The notes: a model not told the origin generated them from the sequence alone. Counted from the first letter of the stretch, positions 27,099-38,132 are shown. The stretch is DNA of 64,000 nt from Pseudarthrobacter sp. Fe7 (GCA_024372495.1 CP099977.1:1364001-1428000); one strand, 5' to 3'. Program-made: numbers and translations.

Positions 27099-29115
27099 CT
27101 AGCCTTCCGCGATGACCGCCACCCCGCCGGCCGGGACGGTGCCGCCGAAGGATTCACCCGTAAGGAGATCCTTCCCCGCGGCCGAGATGGAAGCATCCCC
27201 GCGGGTGTGGTTGATGGCGAAAAGGAAGCCCTGACCGTCGGCCGAACGCCGGCGCACCAGGCTCCACGCCGGGATCGGCGGCGGCAACGGGGACGACGCC
27301 GGACTCCGCCAGGAGCTTGTCCAGGAGTGCATCGATGCCCGCGGGGTCGGGGAAGGTGGCCAGGTACCAGGCTGCACCGGTACCCACGGCCCGACGCGTA
27401 AGGGAAGGAACGCCCTCCAGCGGGTACCCGGTAAAGGTCTGCACCGCGTCCGCGCCGGCCAGATGGACGTGCTCGCTCCAGACCGAGGAAACAGAACCAT
27501 CGCTCAGCGTGAGCCCGGACCCGGCCGGCAGTGGATGGAACTCCTCCACACGCACGCCCAGGAGGTCCAGGAAAGCTCCCGGGTAACCGCCCAGCCGCAC
27601 GTGGTCCTGGAGGTCCACAATCCCGCTGAAGTAGCTCACCAGCACCGTGGCCCCGGCAGCCGCTGCGGCAGCGATGCCGGCGGCGTTGTCATCCGACACC
27701 GCGTACAGCGTGCAGACCAGCACCAGGTCGTAGCCCTCAAGCGAAGCGGACGGATGCACCAGGTCCACGGAAATTCCGCGGAGGAACAGGGCGCGGTGGA
27801 AAGCCCGCAGCAGGTCCAGGTACTTCACGTCGATGCTGGGCTTCGAGTCGATCTCGCTGGCCCACCACGCCTCGTAGTCAAAAACGATGGCGGTGCGGGA
27901 CTCCACACGCGAGCCGCGGACCGGCTCCAGCCGTTTCAGGGCCGCGCCCAGTTCCACCACCTCACGCCACACACGCGTGTCCCGGCCGCCGTGCGGCACC
28001 ATGGCGGAATGGAACTTCTCGGAGCCGGCAAAGCTCTGGCGCCACTGGAAGAACATCACGGCGTCGGCCCCGCGCGCCACATGCGCCAGGGAATTGCGCA
28101 GCATTTCGCCGGGCATCTTGGGCTGGTTGCGCGGCTGCCAGTTCACGGCCGACGTCGAATGTTCCATCAGGATCCACGGGTCACCGCCGGCAATGCCGCG
28201 CGTGAGGTCCGCGCTGAACGCGAGTTCCACGTGCCGTTCGGGATCAGCGGCCACCAGGTAGTGGTCGTTGGCGATGACGTCCAGGTCCCCGGCCCAATCG
28301 AAGTAGTCCATGGACTTAGTGGCGCTGGAGGCCATCAGGTTGGTGGTGCAGGGGATGTCCGGCGTTACCTCGCGCAGGATGGCCACGAGTTTCCGGTAGT
28401 AGTCCAGGAGCGCCCAGGAGTTGAACCGCTGGAAGTCCAGCTGCTGGCCCGGGTTCAGGGTGGACGGTGCGACGGCGGGCGGCAGGATTTCGGCGAAGGA
28501 GCCGTAGTTCTGGGACCAAAATGCTGTTCCCCAGGAGGCGTTGAGGGCATCAATGCTCCCGTACCGGCGTTCGAGCCAGGCGCGGAATGCGGCTGCGTCC
28601 TCCTCCCCGTAGAACTCTGAGACATGGCAACCGAGCCTCGTTGTCCACGTGCCATAGGGCCAGCGCGGGGTGGCCCTTGTAGCGTTCGGCGAGGGCGCGG
28701 GTGATCCCGGCGGCGTAGCGGCGGTAGACGGCCGACGACGGCGTGTAGTGGCGCCGTGAGCCCGGCCCCAGCACGGTACCGTCAGCCGTGACCGGCAGGA
28801 TTTCGGGGTGTTTGCGGACCAGCCAGGCGGGGGAGCGGCGGTGGCGGTTGCCAGGGCCACCTTCACGCCGATCCCGGCGAGATTGTCCAGGACCTCGTCC
28901 AGCCACCCGAAGTCGTAGTGCCCCTCGGCAGGTTCCAGGAGGGCCCAGGAGAAGATCCCCACGCTCAGGAAGTTGACGCCGGCCTCCTGCATGAGTTCCA
29001 GGTCCTCCAGGCGGACGCTGGCTGGCCACTGCTCCGGATTGTAATCCCCGCCGAAGGCGATGCCCTCAATGTTGCTCCAGACGCTGGACGGTCCGGTGTT
29101 TTCCTTCTCTGTCAT
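27099..29115 (-). CDS. Beta-galactosidase, glycoside hydrolase family 42, three indels
   Basis: Releases terminal beta-galactose; about 671 residues after repair. Motifs in order: [13 protein letters not shown] (N-terminus), [58 protein letters not shown] (acid/base Glu after Asn), [19 protein letters not shown] (nucleophile Glu) and a C-terminal small domain. No signal peptide, hence cytoplasmic. Indels: one C missing at about 28832 (AAPPAWL), coding GAGCTCGG read as GAGGCTCGG at 28634-28638, and GAGCTGGTG read as GAGCCTGGTG at 27259-27263; the last moves the true end from 27154 to 27099. Start ATG 29115 has AAGGA six bases upstream; the longer frame to 29139 is less likely. Likely acts on galactan or arabinogalactan side-chain fragments. 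Confidence 0.9.
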
Positions 29116-29147
29116 GGGAGTTCCTTTACATGGTGTCATCTCGAGAG

Positions 29148-32100
29148 TTAGGACTGGGCGGGGCTGAACGTCCAGGTTCCGGTGTGTATCCGGAAGTCGC
29201 GGGTGGCAGGACCCGTTTCGCCGTCACTGTCCGCGGCGGAAAGCACGACGGCGGCATCCGCACGCTCGTCGTGAAGGAGCCCCGGCCCCTTCACCCCGTA
29301 CGTGCCGGCGGGAAGCCGCACGGTTGCTGTGGTGCCGGGGGAACCGTGCACTCGAGCTCCACCAGGCCGCCGCGCCGGCGCCAGCCTGGCGTGCACGTAT
29401 CCGTTGACCACGGGAACGCTGCCGCCGGCATGCTCCAGCCGGCACCGCGGTGGTTCGATCATTACCTCGGTGCCGCCCGGCACGCTGTACCGGACGCCCA
29501 GCAGGTGCTCAAGGATCTCCTTTACCACCGAGGCGGACCAGGCGTGCGACTGGCTGTAGTCACTGCCGTCGTCGAGGTCCCAGGCCTCCCAGGTGAAGCT
29601 GGCTCCGCGGTCCAGGAGCCGTGCCCAGCCCGGCTGGTCCTTGTCCGTGAGAAGGTCCAGCACCGCGTCCACCTTGCCCCGGCCCAACAAGGCCCGGACC
29701 AGCCGGTGCACCGTCATGGGTCCCTGGCGCATTCCCATTCCCGCAATCCGGGCGGCGTCCTCAGCCGCGTGGGCAGGCCCGGTAATGCCCACGGACAGCG
29801 GGAACGACGCCGCGTGCTGGGAAGCATGGGCGCTGGGGCTCCCGTCCGCATGGAGGCCGTCAACCATGATCCCGTCCACCCGCAAACGCTCCCGCACCGT
29901 CCTGGCGAGGTTGCGGGCAGCGGCCGCATAGCGGATGGCCCCATCCGGGTCACCCGCGGCACTGCAGAGCCGGGCCGTGGACACCAGTGCCGAGTAGGCC
30001 TGGGCGTTGACGGTGGTTTTGGCCGCGCACTCCATGTCGTAGCCGAACCGGCCGGGCGCCGGCCAGTCCACGATGCCGTGCAGGTAGGGACCGGAACCGC
30101 CGCCCAGGTTGGTGACAAGACCCGCCGTCGGGCCCTCTGCCGGGATGTAGCGGAGCGCATAGTCCGCCGTGTCGCGCAGCTGGGGGAGCAGCTCCCGGAC
30201 CAAGGCGGCATCGCCGGTGCGCAGGTGGTATTCCTCCGCCCACTCGGGCAGCATCAAGGAGAAATCGGGGATGTCGCGCTTGCCGTCGCCGTTGGGATAG
30301 ACGGCGTTGTAGCGCCCCTTTTCCCCGCCTGCTGTCCAGTAGCGGCGGGCGGACCAGGCAAACTCCCGCAGCGCCTGCGCCGTGTAGGCATGCTCGCCGA
30401 AGAGCGCCATGGTGGCGTAGGAGATGTTTGCGGCATCCGCCAGGAACTGGCCCTTTTCACGGGTGGGGGTGTCAACAAACTGCTCCTGCACGCCATACAG
30501 CGCAGAGTCGCGGAGCAGCCGGAACACCGCGTCCAGTGTCGGGTCGGAGCTGCTGAAGCTGCCCTCGCCTGGATGGTTCCCGTAGACCGTGACGGCACCC
30601 ACCCGGCTCACCTCAGCGGCGTCGATCCCGGGCAGCTCAAGGTAGCGGAAACCGAGATGCACCGACGATCGGAACTGCTGGGGGCCGGCGGCCTGCGTGT
30701 AGGGGAAGGACATGTCCGTGTTCTGGCTGGCGGTCTTCCCGGCGTCCACCCTGCCATCGGGGCGGAGGACGTACCCGGCCCGGAGCATGACGGTGCGGCC
30801 GGGGACGCCGGACAGGAAGTCCACCTCCGGCCGCGCGGGAAGGACCTGGCAAAAGTCCGCAACCATGGTGCCGTCGTCGGCCGTCAGGAACTGCCGCGGC
30901 GCCACGAACCCGCCGGCAAGGAATGTCCTGCGGGGGTGCAGGGCGGGAAAGTCCGACGACGGGTGGCCGCACGAGCTGACGGCGGCGGCCATGTGGCTGG
31001 CAGGGTTGAGGGACGCAGCGGCCTGGCCGTCCAGGTGTTCCAAGGGGTCGCCTTCATCGTTGCGGTAGCCCGCCTGCCGGTATGGGGCCTCCACCGCGGA
31101 CCAGCCCGGGCCGGACGCGAGGACGTCGCGGCGGCCGTCCAGGTAGTCCACCGTGAGCCGGACCAGGAGGCCCGGGATGCCGGCGGCGCGGCCCTGGCCG
31201 GGACCGTACCAGTGAAGCAGGGCCGTGACCGGAACGGGCGTGTCCTCAGGGTGGCCGGCAAGCAGGCTCCGTGATGTCGGCGGCGTCGTAGTAGCCCTCT
31301 CCCGGGTACCCGAACGATGTGGTGCTCAGGCAGTGGGTCCCCGCCACGGAGAACTGGGCGTGGTGGTGGGCGGCAGCGTACAGCCGGGCCCGGCGGACCG
31401 TCCCGGTGGGCTGGAAGGTGGTCCGGAACAGCGTCCACTCATCGGGCTGTCGGTGCCCGGTGGTTTGGGACCACTGCGCCAGGCAATCCAGGGCATGGTC
31501 ATCGCCGGCGTCAAAGCGGTGGTCCAGCAGGAGGTCTTCGGGCCGGCCGGGAGTGGTATCGGTGATGCGCAGTGCAGCGTACTCCGCCTGGCTCCGCGGG
31601 CCCTGGTGCAAAGCGGGCACGCCTTGGGTGCCTTCGGCAGCCGGCTCGTGGACCGCCAGCAGTTCCGTCCCGTCCAGGCTGACGCGGATGGTTCGCCCGT
31701 CATCGCTGACGGTGAGTTCTCGCCAGGAACCCGGCGCGATGTCTGCGGCCCCGGCTGCCGCCCGGCCTCCGCTGGCCAGGACCGCCGTCTCCGGAGCCGC
31801 CATGGCCGGGATCTCCCAGGCGGGCGCGTGACGGAGCACCACTTTTCCGGTGGCGTCCAGCTCCAGCAGCAGGCCGGTTCCGGCGCCGGTGCTCCGCAGG
31901 AGCAGGCCGGCACTGCCCATCACTGGGCGCAGCCGGGCCTCGATCCGAAAGCTGCGCAGTGCGGGGCAGGGAAGGGGCAGGAAGTGTGACCCGGCCGCCC
32001 GGAGCGCATGGCTGAAGACTTCCAACGGGGCACGTCCGCCCGGTGCACGGCACATCCACTCCGCGTGCCAGGAGCTGTCCGTCAGGCCGGTGCTGAAGGG

Positions 32101-32466
32101 CTGCACCGATGACCACGGACCCCGAACGCCGGCCGCATCACGGACCCGCACGCGCCAGGAGTAGTCCGCATCGGCGTCGAGCAGCGGACCTTCGTAGGGC
32201 ACCCCGCGCTGGCAGGAGGATGCCACCTGCCCCGAACTCCAAAGCAGGGTTCCCCGGGCGTCCTGGACTTCCAGGTCGTATCCGGTCTGCCGTGCAAGGG
32301 CTGGATCGTCGCCGTCATCCTGGCCCAGTTGCCAGCCGAAGACGGGGGAGGGTCCAGCCGTCAGGCAGGGGACAATCCCGTCAGTGAAGAGGGTGGTGGT
32401 GTGGAGCCGCCCGGCGCCTCCCCGGCGGGCCAGGTCCCCGGCGCGCAGCGCGTCCTGCTGCGCCAT
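29148..32466 (-). CDS. Alpha-L-rhamnosidase, glycoside hydrolase family 78, one clear frameshift
   Basis: Hydrolyses terminal alpha-L-rhamnose; about 1,105 residues after repair. Architecture matches GH78: N-terminal beta domains, a concanavalin-like domain, the catalytic (alpha/alpha)6 barrel with VQEQFVDTPTREKGQFLADA and ASFTWEAWDLDDGSDYSQSH, and a C-terminal beta domain (VNGYVHARLAPA). No signal peptide, so intracellular. The break at 31264-31268 is coding GAGCTGCTTG read as GAGCCTGCTTG; the two halves join as DITELLAGHPEDTP. Near 29345-29375 another frame reads GLVELECTVPP, which fits the domain better than the written PGGARVHGSP, so a compensating indel pair is possible there. ATG 32466 overlaps the stop of the upstream gene (TGATG). 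Confidence 0.9.
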
Positions 32467-33701
32467 CAGGAGGCCGGGAGGCCGAACGCCACCGGTGCGG
32501 CGGCAGCCCAGGGGAGTCCGAGTTCGCTGAACGTGGCATGCTGCCGGCCGGCCCGCTCCAGGGCTTCCTCGACGCCGGGAACCACCGCATGGGCGGCGTC
32601 GCCGTCGCCCTCCCACCGGACGTGTGCGGGATCGATGGGGGCCGGCAGCGGTGCTGTACGGATGGCTTCCAGTACCAGCATGAAGGCTCCGCTGTCCAAC
32701 AGGCTGCTGGTGAGCGGAACGCCGGCGGCGCGGTGGGCCAGCAGGTTCTCGGTGAGGTCGTCGCGGCCGTACGCTTGCTCGGTCCGTCCGGCGGCGGTTT
32801 CAATGCTGAGCCGGTCCTCGGTGTAGTGGAACACCGCGGTGCCGGCCGAGCCCTGGAGGGTGACGAACGGCTCCACGGATTCCGACGCGCAGATGGTCAG
32901 GGCACAGGTGATGGGCAGGCCCGTTGCCGTGCGGATCCGGATCACGGAGGTGTCATCCGATTCGATGTCATTGGCCCGGTACAGCTCGGTTTCCACCGAA
33001 GCCACATCTGCGACGGTGCGCGCGCCGGCAATCCGAAGGGCAGTTGCCACGGCGTGCGCCAGCGGGTTGGTGGCCACGCCATCCACCACGTCCACGCCAT
33101 TGATGCTCCGTTTTCCTGCCCAGCGGGAGCGTTTGTAGTAAGCCCGGTCCCGGACCCAGCGGCCGGTGGCGGAGATGCCTTCCAGCGTTCCGATGGTCCC
33201 GGCGGCGAGAAGTTCGCTGATCGCTTCAAGGGCGTGCCAGCCCAGGCTCTGGAAACCGATCTGTACGCCGCGGCCTGACTCCTGTGCCGCCGCGCACAAC
33301 CGGTTGAAGTCCGCCAGCGAAGCGACCGGGGGCTTCTCCAGGTACAGGTCCGCGTCCGTGGCCAAGGCTGCCAGGGCCAGCGGGGCGTGTGTCTGGATGG
33401 GCGTTGCCACGATGACCAGGTCCAGGTTCCGGGTGGCCGGAAGGAGGTCGTCGAGCCCGGCGTACACAGCCGCCGAGGGCGGGACCGCGCAGGGTACCGG
33501 CGGCTGTGGGTCCGCCACGGCAACCAGTTCAATCCTGCCGGCCGCCGCCAGCCGCGCAAGGTTCCGCAGCTGGTGGGTGCCAAAGCCGTGCACACCCACC
33601 AGCGCAACCCTCGCAGCTGGTGCTGGTGCTGGTGCTGGTGCTGGTGGTGGTGCTGAAGCTGCTGGGGCGTCGCTGCCGGCCGCTTCCGTTGCCGTTCCCA
33701 T
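32466..33701 (-). CDS. Gfo/Idh/MocA family oxidoreductase (paralogue of the one at 21.8 kb)
   Basis: 411 residues, single domain. RVALVGVHGFGTHQLRNLAR, LVIVATPIQTHAPLALAALA, ADLYLEKPPVASLADFNRLC and GWHALEAISELLAAGTIGTL closely match the N-terminal domain of the Gfo-DUF6807 fusion, including the ending TFSELGLPWA; here no DUF6807 part follows. ATG 33701 has GGAGA with a four-base gap to the start codon; the open extension to 33800 is rejected because it crosses the operator. A Pro/Ala repeat follows residue 18. Coupled to the rhamnosidase, so a substrate in rhamnoside breakdown is likely. Confidence 0.87.
   Translation of the reverse strand: MGTATEAAGSDAPAASAPPPAPAPAPAPAARVALVGVHGFGTHQLRNLARLAAAGRIELVAVADPQPPVPCAVPPSAAVYAGLDDLLPATRNLDLVIVATPIQTHAPLALAALATDADLYLEKPPVASLADFNRLCAAAQESGRGVQIGFQSLGWHALEAISELLAAGTIGTLEGISATGRWVRDRAYYKRSRWAGKRSINGVDVVDGVATNPLAHAVATALRIAGARTVADVASVETELYRANDIESDDTSVIRIRTATGLPITCALTICASESVEPFVTLQGSAGTAVFHYTEDRLSIETAAGRTEQAYGRDDLTENLLAHRAAGVPLTSSLLDSGAFMLVLEAIRTAPLPAPIDPAHVRWEGDGDAAHAVVPGVEEALERAGRQHATFSELGLPWAAAAPVAFGLPAS
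33616..33655. repeat. GCTGGT hexamer tandem repeat
   Basis: Five perfect GCTGGT copies (33616-33645) followed by a GGTGGTGCTG tail. It encodes the alternating Ala-Pro stretch near the N-terminus of the reverse-strand Gfo/Idh protein and could vary in copy number between strains. Confidence 0.85.
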
Positions 33702-33767
33702 GGTTCTCCGTTCCGGCCGTCGGCACCAGCATTGCGGCACCAATATCCTGGGCGCCTGCGTCGGTCC

Positions 33768-33782
33768 AGCAAGCGCTTTCCA
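33768..33782. promoter_or_regulatory. LacI-type operator F (AGCAAGCGCTTTCC)
   Basis: Core AAGCGCTT palindrome with flanks resembling operator E, 67 bases upstream of the reverse-strand Gfo/Idh-rhamnosidase operon. A weaker match than operators A to E. Confidence 0.5.
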
Positions 33783-33824
33783 CCAACCAGTGTGCGGCAT
33801 GTGGCCGGCTCCAGTCCAGCTATG

Positions 33825-33873
33825 TAACGATTCAAAATTTCGCTTGACCGGAGCTGCGCGGGGGGTCTACATT
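33825..33873 (+). promoter_or_regulatory. Promoter with half-operator upstream of the YesL-like gene
   Basis: TTGACC at 33844-33849, an 18-base spacer and TACATT at 33868-33873. Just upstream, TAACGATTCAAA (33825-33836) matches half of the ACGATTCA operator found before the L-rhamnose operon, suggesting control by the second LacI regulator. Confidence 0.5.
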
Positions 33874-33955
33874 TTCGAGAAACCGATTACCAGCGTGATG
33901 CGGGACACTTTCCGCTCCGCCCCTGCAACGATGGAGAACAGAAGGGAGCCGTGCC

Positions 33956-34624
33956 ATGCTGTCCGGGACCTTCAGTGCGCGTGCCTACTCGTTTTTCGAC
34001 ACGCTCATGTGGATAGCCTGCCTGAACCTGCTCTGGATCGCTTCCACCCTGCTGGGTTTGGGTGTCTTTGGCGTGGGCCCCGCCACCGCCGCCGCGCAGA
34101 TCGCCGTGCGCAGGCGGGCCGCGGGGGATGCTGCTCCTTTGCTGCGCGGGTTTACCCGGGCGTACTTCCGGAATTTCTCCAGGGCCAACGCCCTCGCGCT
34201 TCCGGTCATGGCTGTCGCAGCAGCGCTGGTCCTCAACTGGAACTACTTTTCCAGGGGAGGCGGCATCCTTGCGCAGCTCATGGCGGCCGGCATCTTTGTT
34301 GCTGCGATCTTCATGGCGGGAACGGTCTGCTACGTGTTCCCCATGTATGCGCGGTACGAGCTCCCGCTTCCGCAGTACCTGCTGATGTCCTCCCGGTTCG
34401 CCGTTCGCCACCTGGCCGGGACCGTCATCCTGCTTTTTGTCTCCGCCGCGGTGGCTTACGCCAGTAGTTGCATTCCGGGGCTGGTTCCGTTCTTCAGCAT
34501 CGGGGCCTGGCTGTATCTCACCGGTTGGCTGTCCCAGCGCTTCTTCGCTGCCAACGATGAGGCGATAGCCATGGCGGCTCACCCTGCCGCGCATCCCGCC
34601 CTGCAAGGGGCCTCCACCGCCTGA
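33956..34624 (+). CDS. YesL/DUF624 family membrane protein
   Basis: 222 residues with about five to six hydrophobic segments (ACLNLLWIASTLLGLGVFGV, ALPVMAVAAALVLNW, LMAAGIFVAAIFMAGTVCYV, TVILLFVSAAVAYASSCIPG). Matches the DUF624 family, whose Bacillus member YesL lies in the rhamnogalacturonan operon. Precise function is unknown; usually encoded beside LplABC-type sugar transporters, as here. ATG 33956 is preceded by GGGAGCCG. Confidence 0.85.
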   Translation: MLSGTFSARAYSFFDTLMWIACLNLLWIASTLLGLGVFGVGPATAAAQIAVRRRAAGDAAPLLRGFTRAYFRNFSRANALALPVMAVAAALVLNWNYFSRGGGILAQLMAAGIFVAAIFMAGTVCYVFPMYARYELPLPQYLLMSSRFAVRHLAGTVILLFVSAAVAYASSCIPGLVPFFSIGAWLYLTGWLSQRFFAANDEAIAMAAHPAAHPALQGASTA

Positions 34625-34683
34625 AGGCCGCCCCCTGGCACCTCGCGCCGCCTGGTGCGGTGCGCCCTGCGCGGATGCAGGAA

Positions 34684-34695
34684 TGAAACGTATCA
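34684..34695. promoter_or_regulatory. Second-class LacI operator (TGAAACGTATCA)
   Basis: Matches TGAAACGATTCA from the L-rhamnose operon promoter at 10 of 12 positions. It lies 57 bases before the LplA-like binding-protein gene. Confidence 0.55.
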
Positions 34696-34751
34696 AAACC
34701 TCTGGGGCCAACCAGCCCGAAGAACCCCAATGAAGTGGAAAAGGAAAAAAC

Positions 34752-36282
34752 ATGATCCATCGGAAACTGACCCTGGCCGCCGCCGTCGCCACCGCCACTG
34801 CGCTGTCCCTCACGGCGTGCAGCGGCGGGAATGCCCCGGCCGCGGACCTCACCTCGGTGTCCATCATGGCCCCGTTCCTGGAAGCCCAGCCACCTGCAGC
34901 GGATGGCGCGGTCCAGAAGAAACTGGAGGAGCTGACCGGCAAGCAGGTCAAGATCAACTGGGCCCCCAACGCCTCGTACGAGGACAAGACCAACATCACG
35001 CTTGCAGGGTCCGACATCCCCCAGGTCATGGTGATCCAGACCAAGAGCCCCGGGTTCGTCAAGAATGCCCAGGCAGGTGCGTTCTGGGACCTCACTGACA
35101 AACTCGACAAATACCCCAACCTCAAAACCACCTTCCCGGACATCCAGAAGAACTCGAGCGTCAACGGAAAGGTCTACGGCCTGTTCCGCGAACGCTCTCC
35201 CATGCGCACCGCCGTGATGTTCCGGCAGGACTGGCTGGACAAGCTGGGCCTGCAGCCGCCCAAGACGGTGGAGGACCTGTACAAGGTGGCAAAGGCCTTT
35301 ACCGAACAGGACCCGGACGGAAACGGCATCAACGACACCTGGGGCATCACCATTCCCAAGTGGGGTGCACTGGGAACCAACAGCCCCTACGACGTGATCG
35401 AGGAATGGTTCGGCGCCGGTAACCGGTGGACGGAGCGGGACGGAAAACTTGTCCCCAGCTTCGAAACCGACGAGTTCCTCCAGGCCGACCGGTTCATCAA
35501 GAAGATGGTGGACGAAAAGCTCATCAACCCTGACTTCGCCACCTTTGATCCCACCAAATGGAACGAGCCGTTCTTCAACGGCAAGGGCGGCATGATTGTC
35601 GACGTCGATTCCCGCGTGAGCGTCCTGGTCAATCTCTTCAAGCAGGCAGACCCCAACAACTTTCAGAACAAGGTGGGCTTTGTTGGGAACCTGGTCGGCC
35701 CCGACGGCAAGCTGCACGCCCATCCCACCGACGGCTACTCGGGTTTCCTCGCAATCCCCAAGGCCAGTGTGAGAAGCGAGGCCGAACTGGACAAGGTCCT
35801 GGAGTTCCTGAACACGATGAACGGCAAGGACGTTGCTGTGCTGCTCAACAACGGCATCGAGAACGTGAACTTCACGCTGCAGGACGGCAAGGCGGCCACC
35901 ATCAAGCCGGAAACCCCGGAAGGAAAGGCCGTCAGCACCGACATCAAGAGCTACGCCCAGGCTGGGCATGAACGTTGCAGGAAACCAGTTCTACCCCGTC
36001 AAGCAGCCCACCGACTACGAACAGCAGGTCTTCGACAAGCGCACCGACGTCATGGCTGAGGACCTCAAGAGCGCCGTCTACAACCCGGCCGCGCCCTACG
36101 TTTCCGCCACCTACGTGGCCAAGGGCGCGCAGCTGGACAACATCGTGGCCGACGCCCGGATCAAGTACCTTGCCGGGCAGATCGATGAGCAGGGCCTGAA
36201 GGACGCCATCAAGCTCTGGGACACCAGCGGAGGCAACAAGGTCAAGGAAGAGATCAACAAGCTGTGGCAGGACAACAAGTAA
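34752..36282 (+). CDS. LplA-like extracellular binding lipoprotein, one frameshift
   Basis: Solute-binding protein of the large oligosaccharide class, about 509 residues after repair. Signal peptide and lipobox: LAAAVATATALSLTACSGG. Mature part includes ASYEDKTNITLAGSDIPQVM, DWLDKLGLQPPKTVEDLYKV and a Ca-site-like DPDGNGINDTWG. At 35959-35963 CAGCTGGGC reads CAGGCTGGGC; the written frame stops at 36059, the repaired one continues GMNVAGNQFYPVKQPTDYEQ to 36282. Bacillus relatives of this transporter type (YtcQ/YteP/YtcP, Lpl) import unsaturated rhamnogalacturonan oligosaccharides or related plant sugars. Confidence 0.9.
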
Positions 36283-37257
36283 ATGGCAGCCCCTGTCATT
36301 GACACCCTCACCGGGGAGCGGGCGGGCAAGACCCCGCCCGCTCCCCGGAAAGGGGGCAGGTTCTCCGTCCACTTCGCGCACTACAAGTGGCTCTACCTGC
36401 TGCTGGTGCCCGGTGTGGTGTATTTCGCAGTCTTCCGCTACGCCCCCATGTATGGGGTGTCCATCGCGCTCAAGGACTACGTCCCGTTCCTCGGGGTAAA
36501 CGGCAGCCCCTGGGTGGGTTTCCGGAACTTTGAGGATTTCTTTGCCAACCCGGACTTTCCCCGGCTGCTGGGCAACACCCTGATCCTGGCCTTCCTGAAC
36601 CTGGGCGTGGCCTTCCCGCTGACCATCATCCTGGCCCTGCTGCTGAACGAGGTCAGGCTGTCAGTTCTCAAGCGCACTGTCCAGACCCTGGTGTACATCC
36701 CGCACTTCCTGTCCTGGACCATCGTGGCGTCCCTGAGTTTCCTGCTGTTCGCCCTGGACATCGGCCCGCTGTTCCAGTTCCTGAACAACACCCTGGGCAC
36801 CAACATCGACTTCCTGAGCGACCCGGCCTGGTTCCGGCCCCTGATCGTGCTGCAGGAAATCTGGAAGAACACCGGATGGGGCACCATCATCTTCCTGGCC
36901 GCCCTCTCCACGGTGGACCAGGACCAGTACGAGGCCGCCATCATTGACGGTGCCGGCCGGTTCCGGCGCGTCTGGCACATCACCCTTCCGGCGATCCGGT
37001 CCACCATCATCGTGATGCTGATCCTGGCCATCGGGCAGATGCTCAACACCGGCTTCGAGCAGATCTACCTGATGACCAACGCCCTGAACCGTGAGGTGGC
37101 GGACGTCTTTGACACGTACGTCTACTTTGTGGGCATCACCCAGGGTGCCTACAGCTACTCCACGGCGGTGGGCCTGTTCAAATCCCTGGTGGGCATCGTG
37201 CTGATCTTCGGCACCAACTGGCTGGCCAAGCGATTCAACCAGAGCGGACTGTTCTAG
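36283..37257 (+). CDS. LplB/YteP-like ABC transporter permease
   Basis: 324 residues, six membrane segments. YLLLVPGVVYFAVFRYAPMY and the EAA loop YEAAIIDGAGRFRRVWHITL are typical of the LplB family. It starts directly after the binding-protein stop and ends two bases before the next permease. Confidence 0.92.
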   Translation: MAAPVIDTLTGERAGKTPPAPRKGGRFSVHFAHYKWLYLLLVPGVVYFAVFRYAPMYGVSIALKDYVPFLGVNGSPWVGFRNFEDFFANPDFPRLLGNTLILAFLNLGVAFPLTIILALLLNEVRLSVLKRTVQTLVYIPHFLSWTIVASLSFLLFALDIGPLFQFLNNTLGTNIDFLSDPAWFRPLIVLQEIWKNTGWGTIIFLAALSTVDQDQYEAAIIDGAGRFRRVWHITLPAIRSTIIVMLILAIGQMLNTGFEQIYLMTNALNREVADVFDTYVYFVGITQGAYSYSTAVGLFKSLVGIVLIFGTNWLAKRFNQSGLF

Positions 37258-37259
37258 CC

Positions 37260-38132
37260 ATGAAAATCCACAACACCCGCGGCGGCCGGATCTTTGACGC
37301 CGCCAACTATGTCTTTCTGTCCCTGATCGGCATCATCACCCTGCTGCCGTTCGTCTACGTCTTCGCCGGGTCCTTCGCCACGGAAGCCGAAATCACCCGC
37401 CGCGCGTTCTTCGTCTGGCCCGAACAGTTCACCCTGGGCTCCTACGAGTACATCTTCGCCACCCCGGCGTTCATCCGCGCCCTGGTGACCACCATCCTGG
37501 TCACGGCGGTGGGCACCCTGGTCCAGTTGGCCTTTACCGTGACCATGGCCTACCCGCTGGCCAAGAAGACCCTGCGGGGCAGGAACGCCATCCTGTCCCT
37601 GGTGGTTTTTGCCATGGTCTTCTCCGGCGGCATGATCCCCACCTTCCTGCTGGTCAAGGACCTGGGCCTGCTCAACTCCTACTGGGCCCTGATCCTGCCG
37701 GCGGCCATCAACCCCTTCAGCCTGATCATCATCAAGAACTTCTTCCAGGAACTCCCTGCAGAGCTTGAGGAGTCGGCCAAGATGGACGGTGCCACGGAGA
37801 TCGGGATCCTTTGGCGGATTCTGCTGCCGCTGTCCAAACCGGTCCTGGCCACGTTCGCGCTGTTCTACGCCGTAGGGATCTGGAACGACTTCATGTCCCC
37901 GCTGCTGTACCTGTCCGATAACTCGAAGTGGACGCTGCAGATGTACCTGCGCCAGGTCACGGCGGCGTCGGACCTGCTGGGGACGGGCAACGTTGACCCC
38001 AACTACATTCCGCCGGAACAGGGCATCAAGTTTGCGGTGATCGTGGTGGCCACCCTGCCCATCCTCATCTTCTACCCGTTCCTGCAAAAGCACTTCGCCA
38101 AAGGCATGCTCATCGGCTCCGTCAAGGGCTGA
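37260..38132 (+). CDS. LplC/YtcP-like ABC transporter permease
   Basis: 290 residues. VFLSLIGIITLLPFVYVFAG, EAA loop ELEESAKMDGATEIGILWRI and the C-terminal FAKGMLIGSVKG are characteristic of LplC/YtcP-type permeases. Third gene of the transporter operon. Confidence 0.92.
   Translation: MKIHNTRGGRIFDAANYVFLSLIGIITLLPFVYVFAGSFATEAEITRRAFFVWPEQFTLGSYEYIFATPAFIRALVTTILVTAVGTLVQLAFTVTMAYPLAKKTLRGRNAILSLVVFAMVFSGGMIPTFLLVKDLGLLNSYWALILPAAINPFSLIIIKNFFQELPAELEESAKMDGATEIGILWRILLPLSKPVLATFALFYAVGIWNDFMSPLLYLSDNSKWTLQMYLRQVTAASDLLGTGNVDPNYIPPEQGIKFAVIVVATLPILIFYPFLQKHFAKGMLIGSVKG

Noticed and set aside
28550..29029. Separate small gene opposite the sugar island (159 codons, minus strand)
   Set aside because: It is the middle section of the GH42 gene, displaced by two indels.
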